Assembly: GCA_903858915.1 (NCBI GenBank)
Contig: CAIOKL010000035.1
Span: 1-9,385 of the forward strand
Reading direction: 5' to 3'
Length of the DNA stretch: 9,385 bases
From: an uncultured Alphaproteobacteria bacterium
GTDB lineage: Bacteria > Pseudomonadota > Alphaproteobacteria > Rickettsiales > UBA1997
Shown here: one piece after another, positions 1 through 5,935 of the stretch
Position numbering within the stretch: position 1 is the stretch's first letter
Layout: the number at the start of each line of letters is the position of its first letter
Position numbers and translations under genes: made by a program
The notes under the pieces: generated by a model
What the model saw: only the letters and a program-made list of their open reading frames with translations
The model's database searches: none
Told to the model about the DNA's origin: nothing

Positions 1-77
1 GTTGAGGAGCAAGTGGTTGGCAAGGGTGTTTAATGATTCAATATTCAAGGCTAAAACAGTGAACATGCCAGTTTTTT
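1..77 (-). pseudogene. Out-of-frame continuation of the PAS-GAF protein, running off the window
   Basis: Downstream of the A6 tract (T6 at 72-77 on the plus strand) the -1 frame reads KTGMFTVLALNIESLNTLAN and then HLLLN, open to base 1. The NIESLNTLANHL stretch has the amphipathic pattern of the closing helix of a GAF domain, exactly what the preceding frame lacks. One extra A in the tract would join both parts into a continuous protein. It could be a true one-base deletion, a consensus error in the homopolymer, or a gene rescued by slippage at poly(A). Confidence 0.6.
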
Positions 78-1043
78 GGATTGATGTAAATAAATTCCAC
101 CATTAACAACGCCGTTAAAAGTAGTGGTGATGGCAATTTGCGAAGCGATGGAATATTCCTTACAAACATCGTTAATGGTTCTAAAATTTTCATCGTTAAA
201 AACATCTCGAACCAACGCAATCGAAGATTTTTTATTTTTCGTTCCAAATTTTGTATAAAAATCATTTTGAAAATTGATATATTTCTGAAGATCTTGAATA
301 TTTGTTTCCGAATATTTTTCTTCTATCATTTTCTTGGAATAACTAGTGCAATACTCGACAACAAAGCTGGTGTCGCCATTTTTAAAATCATGAATTAAGC
401 ATCTATCGCATTTTAAATGCTCGCATAAAATTTTGGCGATAGTACGCGCCAAATTATCAATGCGGACATCCGAAATAATTAAATTAGCAATTTCTCGCAA
501 AGTTCTTTCGTTACGCAGAGTTCTTTCTAGACTTCTCAATAAAATAATATTTGAGCGCGTTTTTAATTTATTGGAGTCATCTTTTTTAATATTTTCAATT
601 TTTATAAAACTAAAAATCGCATAATTGCGCACGACTTTATCATTTTGAACTAAGTGCGGGGAATAGTTGATATGTAGCTTAAAATCACCATATTTGATAT
701 TTTCAACCGAAGTTGTCAAAACAACCGAACATTGTTGTTGATCGCGAACCGATTTAATTAGGCGCGCATATTCCGCTTGGTCTTCCGAATAATTATCTAA
801 ATCAACATCGGAAAATAAAAAATCATAATTATGTCCAATGACACCGGTTTCATCAATATCAAACATCAAATAAAATAAATTATTAGCGTAAACTATTGAT
901 AAAAAATTAGGAATTTTTTTATTGTCGCGACAAATTATTGAGGCCTCTAAACGCCCATCTATCAAGTCATGCAACTCTTTTGAATCGTCGTAATCTTCTT
1001 CAAAAGATTCTTCGATTTCCTGAGTAAAAGGTTGCTGATTCAT
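51..1043 (-). CDS. PAS-GAF sensor/signalling protein, N-terminal part (apparently frameshifted)
   Basis: This reading frame gives 330 residues. Residues 1-25 are acidic and probably disordered. Residues about 32-150 look like a PAS-type sensor fold. A charged helical linker rich in R, E and L (about 160-190) leads into a GAF domain (about 195 onward), recognisable by the spacing of its hydrophobic strands and the late strand 'GGIYLHQ' near residue 315. The GAF domain lacks its last helix in this frame: after two AAA lysine codons (72-77) it reads only LACSLF and stops. The missing helix is encoded in another frame down to position 1. Such PAS-GAF modules usually precede a histidine kinase or GGDEF output, but any output domain lies outside the window. 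No Shine-Dalgarno is visible before the ATG. The start is the first ATG after a 111-nt gap downstream of topA. I am fairly sure of the GAF domain, less so of the PAS domain, and cannot name the gene. Confidence 0.7.
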   Translation of the reverse strand: MNQQPFTQEIEESFEEDYDDSKELHDLIDGRLEASIICRDNKKIPNFLSIVYANNLFYLMFDIDETGVIGHNYDFLFSDVDLDNYSEDQAEYARLIKSVRDQQQCSVVLTTSVENIKYGDFKLHINYSPHLVQNDKVVRNYAIFSFIKIENIKKDDSNKLKTRSNIILLRSLERTLRNERTLREIANLIISDVRIDNLARTIAKILCEHLKCDRCLIHDFKNGDTSFVVEYCTSYSKKMIEEKYSETNIQDLQKYINFQNDFYTKFGTKNKKSSIALVRDVFNDENFRTINDVCKEYSIASQIAITTTFNGVVNGGIYLHQSKKLACSLF

Positions 1044-1101
1044 CGATAAAAAGAAATTTAATTAGATTTAAAATTCACCAAATAAACTAAAAAAAATTTA
1101 A

Positions 1102-1123
1102 CAAATTTGATTAATAAAATTTG
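1102..1123 (-). terminator. Weak AT-rich hairpin with T-run after topA
   Basis: On the minus strand CAAATTT and AAATTTG (7 bp, 8-nt loop) are followed within a few bases by a run of eight T. It lies about 30 nt after the topA stop codon and before the next gene, where a terminator would be expected. The stem is almost pure A/T and therefore weak. I see no other structure and no convincing promoter in 1044-1154, although a start for the PAS-GAF gene should lie there if it is transcribed separately. Confidence 0.25.
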
Positions 1124-1154
1124 CATCAATTACAAATAAAACTCAACAAAAAAG

Positions 1155-3656
1155 TTATTTTTTAGTTTTTTTGGCGAAAGATTTTTTGCCGAATGTTCTT
1201 TTATTGGAAGATTTTGGATTCAAGGCTTTTTTCTCGATAGCTTGCGCGATTAAATCAACCGCCCTATTGAGACCAATTTCCAAAATATCATCTTCTTTTT
1301 TAACCGAAGTAAATTGTTTATTGTGCAGTAAATAAGGTCCGAAAGGTCCGATATTGGCGACAATTTTTTCACCAGTTTCGGGATGAAGACCAATTTCACG
1401 AGGCAATGTCAATAAACTAAGCGCAATTTTTATATCAATTGTCGCTGGATCGATATTTTTAGGAATCGAAATTCTTTTTGGTTTTTTAACTGCTTTTTTA
1501 GCGGTTTTTGTGCTAGTTTTAGTAGTTTTTTTGGTAGTTTTTTTAGGTTTCTTTTCAACTTCTTCTTTGTCGGCTCTTTTATCTTCAATTTCGCTTCCCT
1601 CTAGCTCTAAATATGGACCGTAAGGACCGATTTTAACTAGAATTTGGAAACCAGTTTTTGGATCTTTACCCAAATTTCTTGGCTCAAATTGCGGTTTCAA
1701 TTCACCATTTTCACCAACGGCGGATTCTTCGCCAAAAATTTGCATGGTGTGTTTGCATTCTGGATAACTTGAACAACCAATGAAGGAGCCAAATTTACCA
1801 AGCCTCAAACCCAGTTGACCATTTTTACAAGTTGGACAAGTATTTTTTAATTTTCCCTCTTCATCACGACCAAAAATATGTTCGCCAAATTTTTGATTTA
1901 AAACTTCTAAAACTTCGGGGAATGGCTTTTCCATTACTTCGCCAATGTTTCCATTAAAATCTTTCCAGAATTTTTTTAAGAAAATTTTCCAATCCATTTC
2001 GCCGTTTGAAATAATATCGAGCTCATCTTCTAGGCTTGCGGTATATCCAAACTCAACATATTTGGCAAAAAATTCTTTTAAAAAAGTAACCACAATTCTT
2101 CCGCGCTCTTCGGGAAAAAATCGTTTTTTATCAAGTTTAACATAACCACGATCTTGCAAAACGGAGATTATTGTGGCGTAAGTTGATGGGCGACCGATTC
2201 CCAATTCTTCCATTTTTTTAACCAAACTGGCTTCCGAATAACGCGGTGGCGGTTCGGTAAAATGTTGCAACGGATTAACATCGATTAAATTTAACGGCTC
2301 TTTTTCATTTAACTCTGGCAAATGTACTTTTGTTTCGTCTTCGCCTTCGGAATTATCGTCTAAATCTTCGCGATAAACTTTGTAAAATCCATCAAATTTT
2401 ATAGTTGAACCAACGGCTTTGGCTTTTGCGTAAGTAGGTTCGGTGATAATTTCAACAACAACTTGATCAAAAATCGCATCACTCATTTGTGAAGCGACCA
2501 TTCTTTTCCAAATCAAGCTATAAAGAGCGAATTGATCATTATCCAAAGAGTGTCTAATTTTTTCCGGCTCAAGCGAAAAATCGGCGGGACGAATTGCTTC
2601 GTGAGCCTCTTGCGCATTCTTAACTTTACTTTTGAAAATATTCGGATTTTCTGGTAAATATTTATCGCCATATAAATTTTTAATGGCATTTCTAACCGCG
2701 ACAATTGCTTCGGGCGCCACATCGATTGAATCCGTTCTCATATATGTAATTAAACCTTGAGAATTACCATTTATTTCGATGCCTTCATAAAGTTTTTGAG
2801 CAATCATCATGGTTTTGCTAACTGAAAATCCAAGTTTTCTTGCCGATTCTTGTTGAAGCGAAGAGGTTGTAAACGGCGCATATGAGCGTCTTTTGGCTTG
2901 TTTTTTGATAATCGATGAAACTCGATATTTTTTTTGATCGAGATTTTGCGTTATTTCGTTAGCGTATTTTTCATTAGTTATTGAAAATTTTTCAAGTTTT
3001 TTACCTTCAATTTCAAAAACTGTCGCCTGAAATTTTTGATTACCTTGATTTTCAAAATTTATTTTTATGTCCCAATATTCTTCGGTTTTGAATTGTTCAA
3101 TTTCTTCTTCGCGATCGCAAATTAATCGCAACGCAACCGACTGAACCCTTCCCGCTGAACGACTGCCGGGAAGTTTACGCCACAAAACTGGTGACAAAGT
3201 AAAGCCCACTAAATAATCCAAAGCTCGTCTGGCTTGTTGCGCATCAACCAAATTCATGTCAATTTCTCGCGGTTTTTTTATCGCTTCTAAAACTGAATTT
3301 TTAGTGATGGCATTAAAAACAACTCTCTCAACTTTAGTTGTAGATTTTATGGCTTTTTTGATTTTTAAAACTTCGAGAATATGCCACGCGATTGATTCGC
3401 CTTCGCGATCCGGATCGGGCGCTAGAATGATTTTTTGACAATCTTTAGCTTTATCAACTATGTCTTTGACATGCTTAGTTGATTTTGCAGAAATTTGATA
3501 ATTCATTACGAAGTCTTTATCTGGCTCAACCGAGCCATCTTTACTTGGTAAATCACGAATATGTCCAAAAGACGCCAAGACATGATAGTCTTTGCCTAAA
3601 TATTTGCCAATGGTTTTGGCTTTAGCTGGCGACTCAACAATTAGAAGGTTTTTCAT
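1155..3656 (-). CDS. topA: DNA topoisomerase I (type IA, omega protein)
   Basis: TopA relaxes negative supercoils by nicking one strand through a 5'-phosphotyrosine bond and passing the other strand. The 833-residue protein is full length. The Toprim domain shows IVESPAKAKTI with Glu8 and the metal-binding D81-P-D83-R-E85-G-E motif. SAGRVQSVALRLI is near 167-179. The active site GLITYMRTDS carries Tyr305 and Arg307. IGRPSTYATII is near 487-497. The C-terminal part holds one four-cysteine zinc ribbon (C607, C610, C628, C634). Two cysteine-free repeats follow, with 'KTGFQILVKIGPYGPYL' near 667-683 and 'ETGEKIVANIGPFGPYL' near 760-776. A Lys/Thr-rich linker (about 703-728) separates these repeats, and a basic tail (about 812-833) ends the protein; both probably bind DNA non-specifically. 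The gene starts 9 nt after the infA stop, so the two are probably co-transcribed. There is no clear Shine-Dalgarno, in line with the neighbouring genes. Confidence 0.98.
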   Translation of the reverse strand: MKNLLIVESPAKAKTIGKYLGKDYHVLASFGHIRDLPSKDGSVEPDKDFVMNYQISAKSTKHVKDIVDKAKDCQKIILAPDPDREGESIAWHILEVLKIKKAIKSTTKVERVVFNAITKNSVLEAIKKPREIDMNLVDAQQARRALDYLVGFTLSPVLWRKLPGSRSAGRVQSVALRLICDREEEIEQFKTEEYWDIKINFENQGNQKFQATVFEIEGKKLEKFSITNEKYANEITQNLDQKKYRVSSIIKKQAKRRSYAPFTTSSLQQESARKLGFSVSKTMMIAQKLYEGIEINGNSQGLITYMRTDSIDVAPEAIVAVRNAIKNLYGDKYLPENPNIFKSKVKNAQEAHEAIRPADFSLEPEKIRHSLDNDQFALYSLIWKRMVASQMSDAIFDQVVVEIITEPTYAKAKAVGSTIKFDGFYKVYREDLDDNSEGEDETKVHLPELNEKEPLNLIDVNPLQHFTEPPPRYSEASLVKKMEELGIGRPSTYATIISVLQDRGYVKLDKKRFFPEERGRIVVTFLKEFFAKYVEFGYTASLEDELDIISNGEMDWKIFLKKFWKDFNGNIGEVMEKPFPEVLEVLNQKFGEHIFGRDEEGKLKNTCPTCKNGQLGLRLGKFGSFIGCSSYPECKHTMQIFGEESAVGENGELKPQFEPRNLGKDPKTGFQILVKIGPYGPYLELEGSEIEDKRADKEEVEKKPKKTTKKTTKTSTKTAKKAVKKPKRISIPKNIDPATIDIKIALSLLTLPREIGLHPETGEKIVANIGPFGPYLLHNKQFTSVKKEDDILEIGLNRAVDLIAQAIEKKALNPKSSNKRTFGKKSFAKKTKK

Positions 3657-3665
3657 TTAAAAAAA

Positions 3666-3884
3666 TTAAACATTGCGTCTTGAAATTCGACCTTTAGTGA
3701 GGTCATAAGTAGTCATTTCGACTTCCACTTTATCACCTTTTAAAATACGAATTTTATTTTTACGAATTTTGCCCGAAGCGTGTGCAATTATCACATGGCC
3801 ATTTTCCAATTCAACTTTAAAAATTGTATTTGGTAACACTTCCATCACCACTCCATTCATTGTTAACAAATCTTCTTTAGGCAT
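3666..3884 (-). CDS. infA: Translation initiation factor IF-1
   Basis: IF-1 binds the A site of the 30S subunit and works with IF-2 and IF-3 in start-site selection. The 72-residue product is exactly the usual bacterial length and is a single S1-type OB fold. The family signature is clear: MPKEDLLTMNGVV at the start, LPNTIFKVELENGH near 17-30, SGKIRKNKIRILKGDKVEVE near 37-56 and YDLTKGRI near 60-67. It has its own upstream gap of 109 nt with a candidate promoter, and topA follows 9 nt after the stop. The ATG is the family-conserved start (MxKED). No strong ribosome binding site is visible upstream; the leader is almost all A/T. Confidence 0.98.
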   Translation of the reverse strand: MPKEDLLTMNGVVMEVLPNTIFKVELENGHVIIAHASGKIRKNKIRILKGDKVEVEMTTYDLTKGRISRRNV

Positions 3885-3928
3885 GATATTATTAAAAAAA
3901 TAATTAGTTTTTGATTAAAATTTTGGAT

Positions 3929-3956
3929 TTTATAAAAAATTCTTTTTTAGTCTTAA
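3929..3956 (-). promoter_or_regulatory. Candidate sigma70-type promoter for infA-topA
   Basis: On the minus strand TTAAGA (3956-3951) is separated by 16 nt from TATAAA (3934-3929). Transcription would start about 40 nt before the infA ATG. The -35 match is four of six, and the DNA is so A/T-rich that chance matches are common, so this is only the best candidate in the gap. Confidence 0.35.
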
Positions 3957-3970
3957 CATTAAAAATATTG

Positions 3971-4006
3971 AATTGCAAGTTTTTAAATATTTATTAACTC
4001 GCAATT
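3971..4006 (-). terminator. Possible intrinsic terminator at the 3' end of metF
   Basis: Minus-strand AATTGCGAGTT, which includes the last metF codons and part of the stop, can pair with AACTTGCAATT 14 nt further on. This gives an 11-bp stem with one G-U pair. A T5 run follows six bases later (CAATATTTTT). The loop is long and the T-run is offset, so termination would be moderate at best. Its place between metF and the candidate infA promoter fits a transcription boundary. Confidence 0.35.
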
Positions 4007-4905
4007 GCATTTCTAACCCCCAGCAAATGACAAATCGCTAAAGTTAAATCACTACGATTTAAAGTATAAAAATGGAAATCATCAACGCCCCAATTATGCA
4101 AAATTCTACACAATTCTGTCGCCACAATTCCCGCCACCAAATGGCGTGTTTCTTGGTTTTCGTCCAAACCTTCGAAAACATTTTCCATCCATTTTGGAAT
4201 TTTCGCACCGCACATTTTTGCAAAATGCTTTGCTTGCTTAACATTGGTAACGGGGAGGATTCCCGGCACAATCGGTACATAAATTTTATTTTTATGACAT
4301 AAATCTACGAAACGAAAAAAAACATCGGAATCGAAAAAAAATTGGGTAATAATTCGATTAGCTCCGGCGTCAACTTTGCGCTTCAAATTATCAATATCTT
4401 GTTGCATTGATTGCGCCTCGGGATGCATTTCCGGATAACCCGCCACCGAAATTTCAAAATCAATATTTTCTTGCGATAATTTCTTGATTCCCTCAACTAA
4501 TTCATTGGCATATTTATAGCCGTTTGGATGAAGTTGATAATTCGAGCTAGATGCTGGCATATCGCCTCTCAAAGCCACAATATGCCTAACGCCAATTTGC
4601 CAATAATTGCGTAAAATTTTTTCAATTTCTTCTTTAGATGCGCCAACGCAAGTAAGGTGTGAAGCGGGTTTTAAATCAGTTTCGTTAATTATTTTTTCGA
4701 TCGTTTGATGCGTTCTTTCACGAGTTGAGCCACCCGCGCCGTAAGTTACCGAAACAAAATTTGGTTTTAAATATTTTAAACGAGAAATCGCTTCCCATAA
4801 TTTTGCTTCCATCTCATCATTTTTCGGAGGGAAAAATTCGAAAGAAATATTCAATTCTCGCTGATTGAGAACTACTTCCTCGAGATTGTTGGCGAATGAT
4901 TTCAT
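3994..4905 (-). CDS. metF: 5,10-methylenetetrahydrofolate reductase
   Basis: MetF is a cytosolic FAD enzyme that reduces 5,10-methylene-THF to 5-methyl-THF, the methyl donor for methionine synthesis. The 303-residue protein is a single TIM barrel of the short bacterial type (E. coli about 296), without the C-terminal regulatory domain of eukaryotic MTHFR. Motifs in order: SFEFFPPK with Glu23, SVTYGAGGSTR near 52-62, HLTCVGAS near 83-90, ALRGDMP with Asp115, VAGYPEMHPEA near 154-164, KVDAGANRIITQFFFD near 177-192 and HFYTLNR near 278-284. All the usual folate- and flavin-site elements appear present. It is divergent from tRNA-Ile and separated from infA by 109 nt, so it is probably monocistronic. 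No methionine synthase gene is in the window. The start is the only ATG that gives the normal N-terminus. Confidence 0.97.
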   Translation of the reverse strand: MKSFANNLEEVVLNQRELNISFEFFPPKNDEMEAKLWEAISRLKYLKPNFVSVTYGAGGSTRERTHQTIEKIINETDLKPASHLTCVGASKEEIEKILRNYWQIGVRHIVALRGDMPASSSNYQLHPNGYKYANELVEGIKKLSQENIDFEISVAGYPEMHPEAQSMQQDIDNLKRKVDAGANRIITQFFFDSDVFFRFVDLCHKNKIYVPIVPGILPVTNVKQAKHFAKMCGAKIPKWMENVFEGLDENQETRHLVAGIVATELCRILHNWGVDDFHFYTLNRSDLTLAICHLLGVRNAIAS

Positions 4906-4938
4906 AAATTTTTATAAAAATTATTTAACTTTTATAAA

Positions 4939-4966
4939 ATAATTTACATTTTTTTTGATTAGTCAA
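4939..4966 (-). promoter_or_regulatory. Candidate metF promoter, divergent from the tRNA promoter
   Basis: Minus-strand TTGACT (4966-4961, five of six) is followed after 16 nt by AATTAT (4944-4939, four of six). It would give a leader of roughly 30 nt before the metF ATG at 4905. The -35 box directly abuts the -35 box of the plus-strand tRNA promoter. The -10 is weak, so this is tentative. Confidence 0.35.
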
Positions 4967-4995
4967 TTGACATTTACCAAATTACAAAATAAAAT
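4967..4995 (+). promoter_or_regulatory. Strong sigma70-type promoter for tRNA-Ile
   Basis: A perfect TTGACA (4967-4972), an optimal 17-nt spacer and TAAAAT (4990-4995, five of six) lie directly upstream of the tRNA. Transcription should begin near 5002, leaving about 15 nt of 5' leader for RNase P to remove. This is by far the best promoter match in the window, as expected for a stable RNA gene. Confidence 0.75.
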
Positions 4996-5016
4996 TCACA
5001 ACTCGTTTTTAAAAAT

Positions 5017-5093
5017 GGGTCTGTAGCTCAGTTGGTTAGAGTGCGCGCCTGATAAGTGCGAGGTCGGTGGTTCAAGTCCACCCAGACCCACCA
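5017..5093 (+). tRNA. tRNA-Ile (anticodon GAT)
   Basis: The 77-nt gene folds into a complete cloverleaf. Acceptor GGGTCTG pairs with CAGACCC. The D arm is GCTC/GAGT with one G-U pair. The anticodon stem CGCGC/GTGCG has one G-U pair around loop CTGATAA, with anticodon GAT at 5051-5053. The variable loop is AGGTC, and the T arm is GGTGG-TTCAAGT-CCACC. Discriminator A (5090) is followed by an encoded CCA (5091-5093). GAT reads ATC and ATT isoleucine codons. In most bacteria this tRNA sits in the 16S-23S spacer; here it is alone with its own promoter, which fits the split rRNA operons of Rickettsiales. It converges on nadK. A T5 run immediately follows the CCA. Confidence 0.98.
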
Positions 5094-5146
5094 TTTTTAA
5101 AAAAGTTTTAAAATAAAATTGATATTAAATTTTTTTAGATAAAATT

Positions 5147-5935
5147 TTAATTACCAAATTGTTCGCGGATTATGCGCTCTTCCAGCGAGTGATTTGAATC
5201 AAATAATATTTTAAATTCTGTTGACAAATCTTCCAAAATCTCAACTTCAACAACATCTCTAACTTCTCTTGAATCGGCTGTTGCGCTTACGGGACGCTCA
5301 ATATAATCCAAAACTTTAAACTTAACTTTTGAATTCGACGGAAGCAACGCGCCATTCCATTTTCTTGGACGAAATGGGCTAATTGGCGTTAAAGCTAAAA
5401 TTTTCGCTCCGAATGGAATTATAGGTCCACCGGCGGAGAGATTATAAGCCGTACTTCCGGCCGAAGTTGAAACCAAAATTCCATCAGCCATTAAAGAAGA
5501 AAGTCTTTCTTTGTCGTTAATTTCAATTTGAATTTTACTGGCTTGATTAGTTTGTCTCAAAAGCGCAACTTCATTGATTGCGCTGTGCGAATGCTTGATA
5601 TTATTGATGTCGGTTGCAATCATTTTTAATGGATTTAATACGGAAATTTCAGATTTATTAATCGCATCGATTAAATCATTTTCGGAAAAAGAATTCATTA
5701 AAAACCCTACCGTTCCACAATTTATGCCATAAATCGGAGTTGCAAAATTTTTAATTTCGTGAAGAAGGTGAAGCATCAAACCGTCTCCACCAATCGCAAT
5801 AATTAAATCAAAATCGTCAATATTTTGATGATTAAATGTTAAATCTTGAAAGCCATATTTTTTAATCAAAAAATCTTTTTTTTGATAGGCTAAATCATTA
5901 TTTTTGGCGGCGATTATGCAAATATTTTTATACAT
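5147..5935 (-). CDS. nadK: NAD kinase
   Basis: NadK phosphorylates NAD+ at the 2'-hydroxyl of its adenosine ribose, the only route to NADP+. From the ATG at 5935 the protein is 262 residues, normal for the short alphaproteobacterial form. Motifs: IAIGGDG (Gly49-Gly50-Asp51-Gly52, with the catalytic Asp), NCGTVGFLMN near 72-81, INEV with Asn121-Glu122, DGILVSTSAGSTAYNLSAGGPI near 151-172, and a C-terminal RPRKWNGALLP segment typical of alphaproteobacterial members. The frame stays open upstream to 6079, but that extension only overlaps rlmB in another frame. The ATG at 5935 gives the family N-terminus, is preceded by a GGA six bases upstream, and overlaps the rlmB stop by 8 nt, implying translational coupling. 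It is the last gene of the cluster, and no convincing terminator follows in 5094-5146. Confidence 0.95.
   Translation of the reverse strand: MYKNICIIAAKNNDLAYQKKDFLIKKYGFQDLTFNHQNIDDFDLIIAIGGDGLMLHLLHEIKNFATPIYGINCGTVGFLMNSFSENDLIDAINKSEISVLNPLKMIATDINNIKHSHSAINEVALLRQTNQASKIQIEINDKERLSSLMADGILVSTSAGSTAYNLSAGGPIIPFGAKILALTPISPFRPRKWNGALLPSNSKVKFKVLDYIERPVSATADSREVRDVVEVEILEDLSTEFKILFDSNHSLEERIIREQFGN

Noticed and set aside
38..265. 75-codon minus-strand reading frame at the left end
   Set aside because: It overlaps the GAF-coding frame throughout and has no domain-like pattern. The actual GAF continuation is in the third frame, not this one.
138..624. Plus-strand reading frames opposite the PAS-GAF gene
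   Set aside because: They are antisense shadows rich in I, F and K with no start context or family resemblance.
1473..1560. T-rich stretch resembling a tandem repeat or CRISPR-like array
   Set aside because: It is the Lys/Thr-rich linker of TopA read from the opposite strand; there are no regular repeats and spacers.
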